Shown here piece by piece: positions 17,050 to 24,819 of a DNA stretch of 64,000 nt. Made by a program: the position numbers and the translations under genes. The stretch's first letter is position 1. Every line of letters begins with the position of its first letter. The notes under the pieces are model-generated. The model made no database searches, was not told where the DNA came from, and worked only from the letters and a program-made list of their open reading frames with translations. This DNA is from Erythrobacter sp. SG61-1L (GTDB lineage Bacteria > Pseudomonadota > Alphaproteobacteria > Sphingomonadales > Sphingomonadaceae): positions 2,442,861 to 2,506,860 of the forward strand of contig NZ_JXQC01000003.1 in assembly GCF_001305965.1 (NCBI RefSeq). Reading direction: 5' to 3'.

Positions 17050-17781
17050 CTATGCCTTCCACCCCGAATGGATCGCCACCAGCCCGCCAAGGATCGGTTC
17101 CACCCGCGTCTGGGTGAAGCCGGCATCGCGGATCATCTGTTCGAATTCGGGCATGGGCGGGAAGCGGCGGATCGATTCGATGAGGTAGCGATAGCTTTCC
17201 TCGTCATGGGCAATCGCCTTGCCGATCTGCGGCACCAGCTTGTGCGAATAGAGGTCGTAGACTTCCTTGAAGCCCGGCCATTCGGTGGTCGAGAATTCGA
17301 GGCAGTAGAAGCGCCCGCCGAATTTCAGCACGCGATAGGCTTCGGCCAGCGCCTTATCGATCCGGGTCACGTTCCGGATGCCGAAGGCGATGGTATAGGC
17401 ATCGAAGAAGCGGCTGGGGAAGCTCAGTTCCTCGGCATTCTGGCGCGACCAGACGAGTTCATCAAGGCCCCGTTTCATCGCTCGCTCGATACCGACATCC
17501 AGCATGTCCTGATTGATGTCAGACACGGTCACGATTGCCCCGCGCTCGGCCATGCGGAAGGCGATGTCGCCCGTGCCGCCTGCCATGTCGAGGATCTGTT
17601 CGCCCGGCTGGGGCTTCACCCGGCGCACGAAACGATCCTTCCACAAACGATGCATGCCGCCGGACATGGCATCGTTCATGATGTCGTATTTCGCCGCCAC
17701 ATTGGAAAACACCGCGCCTACACGCCGAGTCTTCTCTTCCGGGCTCACTTCTTCGTAGCCGAAGGAAACGCTGTCAGTCAT
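17050..17781 (-). CDS. ubiE: Ubiquinone/menaquinone biosynthesis C-methyltransferase UbiE
   Basis: SAM-dependent C-methyltransferase acting on 2-methoxy-6-polyprenyl-1,4-benzoquinol (or demethylmenaquinol). The 243-residue protein starts 'MTDSVSFGYEEV' with a GAGGAC ribosome-binding site. Family motifs: 'AVFSNVAAKYDIMNDAMSGG' (23-42), SAM motif I 'DMAGGTGDIA', 'DAYTIAFGIRNV' (UbiE signature) and 'FYCLEFS'. It is the first gene of the ubiE-ubiB pair and lies 23 bases downstream of the EamA transporter gene on the same strand, so readthrough from that gene is possible. Confidence 0.97.
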   Translation of the reverse strand: MTDSVSFGYEEVSPEEKTRRVGAVFSNVAAKYDIMNDAMSGGMHRLWKDRFVRRVKPQPGEQILDMAGGTGDIAFRMAERGAIVTVSDINQDMLDVGIERAMKRGLDELVWSRQNAEELSFPSRFFDAYTIAFGIRNVTRIDKALAEAYRVLKFGGRFYCLEFSTTEWPGFKEVYDLYSHKLVPQIGKAIAHDEESYRYLIESIRRFPPMPEFEQMIRDAGFTQTRVEPILGGLVAIHSGWKA

Positions 17782-17804
17782 GACCCGTCCTCTAGCTGTG
17801 GGCG

Positions 17805-18785
17805 TCACTTGGCGCCAGCACCGACTTCCTTCTTCGCACCGAAAGACCCGGCGACGATCCCCACCAGGATCAGCGCCATGCCCGCCCAGTGATAGGGCAG
17901 CAGGCTTTCGCCCAGAATCGCGGCGGACAGCAGCGCGCCGAACAGCGGCAGCAGCGTGATCGCCTGCCCGGCCCGTGCAGGCCCGATGCGCCCCGCCGCC
18001 CAATTATAGATGAAATAGGACACCAGCGAGGAGAACAGCGCGACATAGACAATGGCGCCCGCCACGCCCGCATTCCAGTGCACGAAGCGGCCTGCGTGCC
18101 ATTCGCTGGCGGCCAGCGGCACCATGGCCAGCATACCCACTGCGAAAGTGACGGCGATGAAGCTGCGCGGCCCGATTGGCGGGCGTTTGCGCAGCAGCAC
18201 AGTGTAGAATGCCCAGGCCGCCACGCCGATCAGCACCATGGCATCGCCAATGCCGAAATGCAGGCGCATCAGTGCGGCCGGATTGCCTTCGAACACAATG
18301 GCCATCACACCCAGGGTGGAGAACACCACGCCTGCCACCTGCAGCGCATGGGCGCGCGTGCCGAAAAACAGCCGGTCCAACAGCAGGACAGCGGGCGGAA
18401 TGCCTGCCTGCAAAAGCAGCGCATTGGTGGCGGTGGTATATTGCAGCCCGCTATAAAGCGCGGCGTTGAACACACCCACGCCGAGAATGCCGAGCGCCAG
18501 CAGCCACTTCCAGCCCTTCACGATCTCCGCCCAGTCGCGAATCACCGATTTCGCGGCAAAGGGCGCCACCAGCAGCAGAGCCGATCCCCAGCGCAGAAAA
18601 GCAAGCGTGAAAGGCGGCACATCGAAGCGCACCGCGCGGGCCACGATGGAATTGCCGGCCCAGAGCAGCATGACCAGCCCCAGCATGGCCATGGCCTGGA
18701 ATTCGGTTCTGTCCTTTTGCATCGCGGCCACATAGGCCCCCGCGCGCCGCTTGGCGAGCGGGGGAAGCGTGACAGGCGCCTCCAT
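17805..18785 (-). CDS. EamA/DMT-superfamily transporter
   Basis: Inner-membrane permease of the drug/metabolite transporter superfamily with two EamA repeats and about ten helices. The first repeat begins at 'MAMLGLVMLLWAGNSIVARAV' and includes 'FTLAFLRWGSALLLV'; the second begins near 'GDAMVLIGVAAWAFYTVLLRK' and ends 'WAGMALILVGIVAG'. Substrate cannot be read from sequence. Start is ambiguous: the ATG at 18785 gives 326 residues and lies only 19 bases from the divergent mutM start, while the ATG at 18722 gives 305 residues, closer to the family's usual length. Neither has a clear ribosome-binding site. Confidence 0.9.
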   Translation of the reverse strand: MEAPVTLPPLAKRRAGAYVAAMQKDRTEFQAMAMLGLVMLLWAGNSIVARAVRFDVPPFTLAFLRWGSALLLVAPFAAKSVIRDWAEIVKGWKWLLALGILGVGVFNAALYSGLQYTTATNALLLQAGIPPAVLLLDRLFFGTRAHALQVAGVVFSTLGVMAIVFEGNPAALMRLHFGIGDAMVLIGVAAWAFYTVLLRKRPPIGPRSFIAVTFAVGMLAMVPLAASEWHAGRFVHWNAGVAGAIVYVALFSSLVSYFIYNWAAGRIGPARAGQAITLLPLFGALLSAAILGESLLPYHWAGMALILVGIVAGSFGAKKEVGAGAK

Positions 18786-18804
18786 GCAAACTAACGCACG
18801 CTGC

Positions 18805-19617
18805 ATGCCCGAATTACCAGAAGTCGAAACCACCGTGCGCGGCCTCGCCCGTTTTCTGGAAGGCGAACGGATTGAGCGCGTGGCCGTGAACCGGCCGGAC
18901 CTGCGCCGCCCCTTCCCCTCTGCTTTGGTGCAGGCGCTGACGGGCGCGCGAGTGACCGGGCTGGGTCGCCGGGCCAAATATGGCCTGATCCATACCGACC
19001 GGGACCAGACAATGGTGTTCCATCTGGGCATGAGCGGGCGCTGGCGCATCGACCCTTCGGAACCGGGCAAGCACGACCATCTGGTGATCGAGACCTCGGG
19101 CCATCTCTTTGCGCTCAACGATGCGCGGCGGTTTGGCTCGGTCGATCTTGTCGATACGGCAGGACTGGAATTCTGGCCGCAATTCGCCGCCATGGGTCCG
19201 GAGCCTCTGGGCGAGGAACTCAGCGCGGCCCATCTGAAGGCTGCGCTGGCAGGCCGCAAACAGGCAATCAAGCTGCTGCTGCTGGATCAGCGGATCGTGG
19301 CCGGGTTGGGCAATATCTATGTGTGCGAAGCGCTATACCGCGCAGGGATCAGCCCGGTGCGGGAAGGTGGCAAAATATCCCTCGCCGCGCTCGACCGGCT
19401 GGTGCCCGCGATCAAGACGGTGCTGACCGAATCGATTGCCGATGGCGGCTCCACCCTGCGCGATTATGCCCGGCCCGATGGCGAGCTGGGCTATTTCGCC
19501 ACCCGCTTCGACGTCTATGGCCGAGAGGCGGACGAATGCCGCCGCTGTGGCGGGACCGTGAAACGGATCGTCCAGGGTGGCCGCAGCACATGGTTCTGCC
19601 CTGCTTGCCAGAAGTGA
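18805..19617 (+). CDS. mutM: Formamidopyrimidine-DNA glycosylase (Fpg/MutM)
   Basis: Base-excision repair enzyme removing 8-oxoguanine and formamidopyrimidines, with AP-lyase activity. The 270-residue sequence begins 'MPELPEVETTVRGL': Pro2 is the Schiff-base nucleophile and Glu3 the proton donor, which fixes the start. Lys58 in 'GRRAKYGLI' contacts the DNA phosphate. 'GRKQAIKLLLLDQRIVAGLGNIYVCEALY' (split over ~150-180) is the helix-two-turn-helix. The C-terminal zinc finger has C245-x2-C248 and C265-x2-C268. No Shine-Dalgarno precedes the ATG; a GTGACA-17-TAACGC promoter-like pair just upstream would give a nearly leaderless mRNA. Confidence 0.98.
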   Translation: MPELPEVETTVRGLARFLEGERIERVAVNRPDLRRPFPSALVQALTGARVTGLGRRAKYGLIHTDRDQTMVFHLGMSGRWRIDPSEPGKHDHLVIETSGHLFALNDARRFGSVDLVDTAGLEFWPQFAAMGPEPLGEELSAAHLKAALAGRKQAIKLLLLDQRIVAGLGNIYVCEALYRAGISPVREGGKISLAALDRLVPAIKTVLTESIADGGSTLRDYARPDGELGYFATRFDVYGREADECRRCGGTVKRIVQGGRSTWFCPACQK

Positions 19618-19774
19618 TCCCGGCCTTGGCCCGGCCACGCCAGAGACCACTAGCTGTTGACGATTCGGGCATGCGCCGTTAAGGGCGCCGCTTTCCGGCA
19701 GGCAACTGCCGCTTTTCGCAAGTTTACGAATCAGGAATCCGGCCGCGAGCTGAGCGGCCCGACAGAGGACGAAG

Positions 19775-20035
19775 ATGGCCAATACGCCGCAAGCACGCAA
19801 GCGCATCCGTCGCAACGCCAACCGCGCCGAAATCAACGGTGCACGCATTGGCCGCATCCGCACCTTCGTGAAGAAGGTGGAAGCCGCCATCGCCGGTGGC
19901 GACAAGACCGCCGCCGCCGACGCGCTGAAGAGCGCGCAGCCGGAACTGGCTCGCGGTGTCGCTCGCGGCGTGCTGCACAAGAATACTGCGGCCCGTAAGA
20001 TGTCGCGCCTGACCAAGCGAATCGCCGCTCTCTGA
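19775..20035 (+). CDS. rpsT: 30S ribosomal protein S20
   Basis: An 86-residue, strongly basic protein of the small ribosomal subunit that binds 16S rRNA. '[19 protein letters not shown]' at the N-terminus and '[21 protein letters not shown]' near the C-terminus (last Arg/Lys-rich helix, split here) are characteristic of S20. The gene lies 158 bases after mutM and is followed by a clear terminator at 20078. rpsT-dnaA adjacency is common in alphaproteobacteria. Confidence 0.97.
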   Translation: MANTPQARKRIRRNANRAEINGARIGRIRTFVKKVEAAIAGGDKTAAADALKSAQPELARGVARGVLHKNTAARKMSRLTKRIAAL

Positions 20036-20481
20036 TTCGCCCTCGCCGAAAGGCGTTGGCAGGAACACAAAACGAACAAGGCCGGTGCGATTTGCGCCGG
20101 CCTTTTTCGCACCTGCGAGGGGCGAATATTACATTTTCGCGTAAGTGCCAGTATTCCCACGATTCGCAACCTGAAACAGGGTAAAAATGGCGGAAATCAG
20201 CCACTTCCACGCAAGTCTGCGCACCTCGGACGAGTCAAGACTCATTATTTCACTTTTTTTACGGGACTGCCCTTGCCCAATCCCGTGCCGGGTCCATAAA
20301 TCGGCTCAGGCCCACGGCGAGTCCGTTGGGGGCATCAACAAGTCGCAAAGATAGCATCAGGTTCCGGTCTTGGGGGGATTGGGGCTTGGCGGAGCTTTTG
20401 CTCCGAAAGCGCGGGCAAACGTGTTCGCGTGAAGGCTGTCTGTTTGGGAATCAAACACCGGATACTAGGGATGGGCGGTAG
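20036..20481. other. rpsT-dnaA intergenic region with clustered GANTC sites
   Basis: After the rpsT terminator this ~446-base region is gene-free. It holds five GANTC sites (20161, 20232, 20239, 20319, 20448), with one more at each border (20034, 20484); two form the back-to-back GAGTC-AA-GACTC at 20232-20243. GANTC is the recognition site of the cell-cycle methylase CcrM. An AT-rich tract follows at 20244-20261, and a 6-bp stem CGGAGC-TTTT-GCTCCG lies at 20390-20405 in the probable dnaA leader. I see no cluster of TTATCCACA-type DnaA boxes, so this is not obviously oriC. Confidence 0.6.
20078..20107 (+). terminator. Rho-independent terminator of rpsT
   Basis: An 11-bp stem (AAGGCCGGTGC pairing with GCGCCGGCCTT through one G-U pair), loop GATTT, running into TTTTT. 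Placed 42 bases after the rpsT stop, it insulates dnaA from rpsT transcription. Confidence 0.92.
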
Positions 20482-20550
20482 ATGATTCGGATGGGACCAC
20501 ATGCAGAGCGGACATCTGCATCAGCGAGGAAGCGCAAGGGCGACGATGAT

Positions 20551-21972
20551 ATGACCGAAGACCAGGAGGCGCTGGACCTCGCGGCCGACTGGGCAGACAT
20601 CAGCCAGGGCCTTCGCAAAGACCTTGGGCATCAGCTCCACAGCCAATGGATCAAGCCGATCCAGTTGGGCAGCTTCTGCAAGGAAACCGGCACGCTCAAT
20701 CTGTTCCTGCCGACCGAGTTCTCCGCGAACTGGGTGGCCGACCGCTTTGCGGACCGGCTCTCGCTCGCATGGAAGATCGCGCGCAGCGAAGTGCGTCAGG
20801 TGCGCATCGGCGTGCATCCCGGCCGCCGGCAGCTTCCGGAAGTGACGCTGGGCGGGCAGGACGGTTTCGGCCGTGCAGCCAATGACGGCGCGATGGACAG
20901 CTTTGCCGCTCTGGCTGCGGGCACGATCGGCGATGCAGGCTTCACGGCCTCAGTCGGCCTCGACCCGAGCCTGACCTTCGGCGCCTTCGTGACGGGCACC
21001 ACCAATGTGCTGGCCTTCAACGCGGCCGAGCGCATGTCCAAGGTGGAGCAGCCGCAGTTCAGCCCGCTCTACCTCAAGGCCGCGACCGGCCAGGGCAAGA
21101 CGCACCTGTTGCACGCCATCGGCCATGCCTATCTGGCAGCCCATCCGCGTGCGCGGATTTTCTACTGCTCGGCAGAGCGCTTCATGGTCGAATTCGTATC
21201 GGCCCTGCGCCAGAACGAGATGATCGAGTTCAAGGCACGCCTGCGCGGCTTCGACCTGCTGCTGGTGGACGACATCCAGTTCATCATCGGCAAGGCTTCC
21301 GCCCAGGAAGAACTGCTCTACACGATCGACGCCCTGCTGGCCGAAGGCAAGCGGCTGGTCTTTGCTGCCGACCGCGCGCCGCAGGCACTGGACGGGGTGG
21401 AACAGCGCCTCCTCTCGCGCCTGTCCATGGGCCTTGTGGCCGACATCCAGCCCGCCGACATCGAACTGCGCCGCTCGATTCTCGAATCGAAGCTGACCAA
21501 GTTCGCTCCGCTGGAAGTTCCGGCGGATGTGATCGAGTTCCTGGCCCGAACCATCAATCGCAATGTGCGCGAACTGGTGGGCGGCCTCAACAAGCTGATC
21601 GCCTATGCGCAGCTGACCGGGCAGGAGGTTTCACTCCAGCTGGCCGAGGAACAGCTGACCGATATCCTGTCGGCCAACCGCAAGCGCATCACGATCGACG
21701 AGATCCAGCGCACGGTCTGCCAGTTCTACCGGGTCGACCGGGCCGAAATGTCCTCCAAGCGCCGCGCGCGCGCGGTGGTGCGGCCCCGTCAGGTGGCAAT
21801 GTACCTCGCCAAGGTGCTGACGCCCCGCTCCTATCCGGAAATCGGGCGCAAGTTCGGCGGGCGCGATCACTCCACCGTGATCCACGCCGTGCGCCTGATC
21901 GAAGACCTCAGGAAGCGCGATGCCGATATGGACGGCGATGTGCGCAGCCTGTTGAGGCAGCTGGAAAGCTGA
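20551..21972 (+). CDS. dnaA: Chromosomal replication initiator DnaA
   Basis: AAA+ initiator that binds DnaA boxes at oriC and opens the duplex. From the ATG at 20551 the product is 473 residues: domain I (about 5-90, with 'WADISQGLRKDLGHQLHSQW' in part), a linker, the AAA+ domain with Walker A 'AATGQGKT' (177-184), Walker B 'LLLVDD' (236-241) and sensor segments, then domain IV ending with the DnaA-box-binding signature 'GGRDHSTVIHAVRLI'. The first glycine of the usual GxxxxGKT P-loop is Ala177. An earlier in-frame ATG at 20482 would add 23 polar residues; I prefer 20551 because domain I begins right after it. Confidence 0.97.
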   Translation: MTEDQEALDLAADWADISQGLRKDLGHQLHSQWIKPIQLGSFCKETGTLNLFLPTEFSANWVADRFADRLSLAWKIARSEVRQVRIGVHPGRRQLPEVTLGGQDGFGRAANDGAMDSFAALAAGTIGDAGFTASVGLDPSLTFGAFVTGTTNVLAFNAAERMSKVEQPQFSPLYLKAATGQGKTHLLHAIGHAYLAAHPRARIFYCSAERFMVEFVSALRQNEMIEFKARLRGFDLLLVDDIQFIIGKASAQEELLYTIDALLAEGKRLVFAADRAPQALDGVEQRLLSRLSMGLVADIQPADIELRRSILESKLTKFAPLEVPADVIEFLARTINRNVRELVGGLNKLIAYAQLTGQEVSLQLAEEQLTDILSANRKRITIDEIQRTVCQFYRVDRAEMSSKRRARAVVRPRQVAMYLAKVLTPRSYPEIGRKFGGRDHSTVIHAVRLIEDLRKRDADMDGDVRSLLRQLES

Positions 21973-22109
21973 TCGCTTTTCCCGGCGGTGCGCACAGGCT
22001 GTGCACCGCCGTTCCATAATTCGCCAACCTCTTTTCGACAGGCTTGTCGACAGCCTGTGGCGCCTGTTCGGGCGCGTGGCGCCCTGCGCCCGGCACCGGC
22101 CCGCTGCAA

Positions 22110-22129
22110 GCCTTGTCGACAGACAAGGC
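22110..22129. promoter_or_regulatory. Perfect hairpin between dnaA and the DUF983 gene
   Basis: Arms GCCTTGTC (22110-22117) and GACAAGGC (22122-22129) around GACA. A similar GTCGAC-centred element (AGGCTTGTCGACAGCCT) lies about 70 bases upstream near 22040-22056. No T-run follows. They could be paired protein-binding sites or a dnaA 3'-end structure; the shared core TTGTCGACAG suggests the former. Confidence 0.4.
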
Positions 22130-22151
22130 GATCCATGCATAAAGCCGCCAA

Positions 22152-22577
22152 ATGACCGAAATCGCCGAGTCTCCGCTGCCCCGCACGCTGCCGTCCTCTT
22201 ATCTGGAGGCGGCGATCCGGGGCGGATTGCGTTGCACCTGCCCGCGTTGCGGACAGGCACCCCTGTTCCGCAAATGGCTTAAGCCTGTGGATTTCTGCTA
22301 TGTCTGCGGACAGGACTGGACGCTGCAACGCGCCGACGATTTCCCGCCCTACATCTCGATTCTGGTCACCGGGCACCTGATGGCGCCAGTGCTGATCCTG
22401 CTTGTGCTGGACCTGCAGCTTTCCATGCTGGCGGTGGGCGCCATTGCCCTGCCGCTGGCCGCCGCGATCATGCTGGCGATCCTGCAACCCGCCAAGGGTG
22501 CGATCATCGCCGCGCAGTGGTGGCTGGGGCTGGTAGGATTCCGCAAGGAACGCCTGCCTCAGGCTCCGGGCGTTTAA
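22152..22577 (+). CDS. DUF983 family zinc-ribbon membrane protein
   Basis: A 141-residue protein with a zinc-ribbon-like N-terminal part, 'CTCPRCG' (residues 28-34) and 'CYVCG' (49-53), followed by two hydrophobic helices (about 68-88 and 93-112). This Cys-x2-Cys pair plus membrane hairpin is the DUF983 architecture, widespread in alphaproteobacteria and sometimes encoded near cytochrome oxidase genes; function unknown. The next gene starts 10 bases after its stop, so the two are probably cotranscribed. Confidence 0.9.
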   Translation: MTEIAESPLPRTLPSSYLEAAIRGGLRCTCPRCGQAPLFRKWLKPVDFCYVCGQDWTLQRADDFPPYISILVTGHLMAPVLILLVLDLQLSMLAVGAIALPLAAAIMLAILQPAKGAIIAAQWWLGLVGFRKERLPQAPGV

Positions 22578-22587
22578 GGCCCGAACG

Positions 22588-23364
22588 ATGAGCCTTACGC
22601 CGGACCGTCTGGAGCGCTTTGCCCGCCATATCGTGCTGCCCGAAATCGGCGGGCCGGGGCAGCTGAAGCTTGCCGCATCGCATGTCGTGCTCGTGGGACT
22701 GGGCGGCATCGGATCGCCTGCCCTGCAATATCTCGCCGCTGCCGGAATCGGACGCCTGACCCTGATCGACGACGATCGGGTGGATGCCAGCAACCTCCAG
22801 CGCCAGACGATCTATGCCGAAGCCGATGTGGGCATGTTGAAGGTCGAGCGGGCAGAGGCATGGCTCGCCCGGTTCGATCCCGCCATTACCTGCCAGGCCG
22901 CTGCGATTCGCGTGACGCCGGAAACAGCCCCTGCCCTGATCGCCGGTGCGGACCTTGTGCTGGACGGCTGCGACAATTTCGCCACCCGCCTTGCCGTATC
23001 AGATGCCTGTGTGGCAGCCGGTGTACCGCTGCTGAGCGCCGCCGTAGGCCGCTTCCAGGGGCAGGTTGCCGCCTTTGCGGGCCATCTGGAGGGGCAGAGC
23101 TGCTATCGCTGCTATGTCGGCGATGCTTTCGATGCGGAAGATTGCGACACCTGCGCCGAAGACGGCATGCTGGGCGCCATGGCAGGCTGGGCCGCCACTT
23201 TCGCGACAATGCAGGCCGTGCGCGTGCTGCTGGACGGGGTCAGCCCGCTGGGCGATCCCCAATGGGGCAAGCTGCATCTGCTCGACGGCCTTGCGCCTTC
23301 GCTGCGCACGCTGAACATCGCCAAGGACCCGGGTTGCCGGGCCTGCGGCAGTTCACCCACCTAG
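22588..23364 (+). CDS. ThiF/MoeB/HesA-family adenylyltransferase (E1-like)
   Basis: E1-like enzyme that adenylates the C-terminal glycine of a small sulfur-carrier protein (MoaD or ThiS type) for molybdopterin or thiamine synthesis. The 258 residues carry the nucleotide site 'VVLVGLGGIGSP' (residues 34-45), 'LTLIDDDRVDASNLQRQ' (54-70) with the conserved Asp and N-x-x-R-Q, and 'DLVLDGCDNFATR'. Cysteine pairs 'CYRC', 'CDTC' and 'CRAC' are available for zinc. There is no rhodanese domain. MoeB and ThiF are not distinguishable from the sequence alone. Its 3' end overlaps the converging cobB gene by 12 bases. Confidence 0.9.
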   Translation: MSLTPDRLERFARHIVLPEIGGPGQLKLAASHVVLVGLGGIGSPALQYLAAAGIGRLTLIDDDRVDASNLQRQTIYAEADVGMLKVERAEAWLARFDPAITCQAAAIRVTPETAPALIAGADLVLDGCDNFATRLAVSDACVAAGVPLLSAAVGRFQGQVAAFAGHLEGQSCYRCYVGDAFDAEDCDTCAEDGMLGAMAGWAATFATMQAVRVLLDGVSPLGDPQWGKLHLLDGLAPSLRTLNIAKDPGCRACGSSPT

Positions 23365-24054
23365 AACCTCACCCACCCATTCGGGCACCAGCACACTGGC
23401 TGGGCCGAGGCGGCTTTCGTCGAACCAGCGCGATCCCTGACTGGGTTCAAGATTGAGTTCCAGCGTGCGGACGCGGTGGCTGCCAGCCTGCTGAACGAAG
23501 CCCGCTGCGGGATAGACCGCGCCCGATGTGCCGATGGAAACGAACAGATCGGCACGCGCAATCGCGGCAAAGATCTCGTCCATGCGATAGGGCATTTCGC
23601 CGAACCACACGATGTCCGGCCGCATAGCCACCTGCCCGCAGGCTGGGCAAGGCGGCCCGTCCAGCAGAGTGCCTTCCCAATGGTGACGCGCATCGCAAGC
23701 CTGGCACCACACGGAAAGCGCTTCCCCATGCATGTGCAGCACGCGTTGCGCCCCGGCACGCTCGTGCAGATCGTCAATATTCTGGGTGACGATCAGCAAA
23801 TCGCCGCCCCACTCGCGATCCAGCCGGGCCAGTGCCTCATGTGCCGGATTGGGCCGTGCGGCGAGCACGCCCGCGCGCCTTTCGTCATAGAAGCGCTGGA
23901 CAAGTTCCGGATCGCGGCGAAACGCCTCGGGCGTGGCGACATCCTCCACCCGGTGATCTTCCCACAAGCCATCTTCGGCACGAAACGTGCGCAGGCCACT
24001 TTCGGCGGAAATGCCTGCCCCGGTCAGGATCACGATATTGCGGATGTCGCTCAT
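23353..24054 (-). CDS. cobB: NAD-dependent protein deacylase, SIR2 family
   Basis: Sirtuin that removes acyl groups from protein lysines, consuming NAD+ and releasing nicotinamide and O-acyl-ADP-ribose. From the ATG at 24054 (233 residues) the Rossmann motif 'ILTGAGISAESGLRTFR' is at residues 9-25, followed by 'TQNIDDLHERAG', catalytic His in 'VLHMHGE', and a zinc site formed by 'CQAC' and 'CPAC'. 'FGEMP' and 'SIGTSGAVYPAAGF' complete the NAD pocket. Upstream in-frame starts at 24063 and 24090 exist, but 24090 would overlap the dapB ribosome-binding site. The gene is divergent from dapB. Confidence 0.95.
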   Translation of the reverse strand: MSDIRNIVILTGAGISAESGLRTFRAEDGLWEDHRVEDVATPEAFRRDPELVQRFYDERRAGVLAARPNPAHEALARLDREWGGDLLIVTQNIDDLHERAGAQRVLHMHGEALSVWCQACDARHHWEGTLLDGPPCPACGQVAMRPDIVWFGEMPYRMDEIFAAIARADLFVSIGTSGAVYPAAGFVQQAGSHRVRTLELNLEPSQGSRWFDESRLGPASVLVPEWVGEVLGG

Positions 24055-24089
24055 GTCGCCCATGAAGCACGCGACATCAGGGAGTGGCA

Positions 24090-24818
24090 ATGACGAGTAT
24101 CGGAATCATCGGCAGCGAAGGGCGCATGGGCAAGGCGCTGGCCATGGCAGTGGAAGCTGCCGGGCAGAGCCTTGCGGGCGGCGTGGGCCGCAAGGGCGAT
24201 CCTGCCGCGCTGGCAGCGGCAAGCGACGTGCTGATCGACTTTTCCGCCCCTGCCGCGCTGGGCGCCAGCCTGGATGCGGCGGTTCAGGCGGGCATTCCCA
24301 TCGTCATCGGCACTACCGGCCTTTCCGATGCGGACCATGCGGCCATCGATGCCGCAGCGGGTTCGATCCCCGTCCTGCAGACGGGCAATACTTCGCTGGG
24401 CGTTACGCTGCTGGCCCATCTGGTGCGCGAGGCAGCATCGAAGCTGGGCATCGAGTGGGACATCGAGATCGTGGAGATGCACCACCGCATGAAAGTGGAT
24501 GCCCCCTCCGGCACGGCCCTGCTGCTGGGCGAAGCCGCCGCCGAAGGGCGCGGGATCGACCTTGCACCCAATTCGGAACGCGGGCGCGATGGGCATACCG
24601 GCGCACGCCGCCCCGGCGCCATCGGCTTTGCCGCCTTGCGCGGCGGCACGGTGGCCGGCGAGCATTCCGTGATCCTTGCTGGCGAGGAAGAACGCATCAC
24701 CCTGTCCCACCTGGCCGAAAACCGCATGATCTTCGCCCATGGCGCAGTGAAGGCGGCGGGCTGGCTGATCGGCAAGGCTCCGGGCCGCTATGCCATGCCG
24801 CAAGTGCTGGGGATCTGA
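24090..24818 (+). CDS. dapB: 4-hydroxy-tetrahydrodipicolinate reductase
   Basis: NAD(P)H-dependent reductase in the diaminopimelate/lysine pathway, supplying meso-DAP for peptidoglycan. The 242-residue protein has the N-terminal nucleotide fold 'GIIGSEGRMGKALA' (residues 5-18), 'DVLIDFSAP', 'GTTGLSD' and the substrate-binding signature 'EMHHRMKVDAPSGTALLLGE' with the catalytic His pair and Lys. GGGAG lies about 5 bases before the ATG. It forms an operon with the K+ channel and nth genes; the channel starts two bases after its stop. Confidence 0.97.
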   Translation: MTSIGIIGSEGRMGKALAMAVEAAGQSLAGGVGRKGDPAALAAASDVLIDFSAPAALGASLDAAVQAGIPIVIGTTGLSDADHAAIDAAAGSIPVLQTGNTSLGVTLLAHLVREAASKLGIEWDIEIVEMHHRMKVDAPSGTALLLGEAAAEGRGIDLAPNSERGRDGHTGARRPGAIGFAALRGGTVAGEHSVILAGEEERITLSHLAENRMIFAHGAVKAAGWLIGKAPGRYAMPQVLGI

Positions 24819-24819
24819 C

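Noticed and set aside
17050-19271. Longer starts for ubiE and the EamA transporter extending into upstream genes
   Set aside because: The extensions are antisense or out of family register; internal starts with ribosome-binding sites or correct N-termini fit better.
20036-20481. Possible chromosomal origin beside dnaA
   Set aside because: I found no cluster of TTATCCACA-like boxes and only one modest AT-rich tract; in related organisms oriC is usually elsewhere.
22595-23277. Minus-strand frames opposite the ThiF-like gene
   Set aside because: Antisense to a protein with clear E1-type motifs; high Arg/Pro/Gly content typical of shadow frames.
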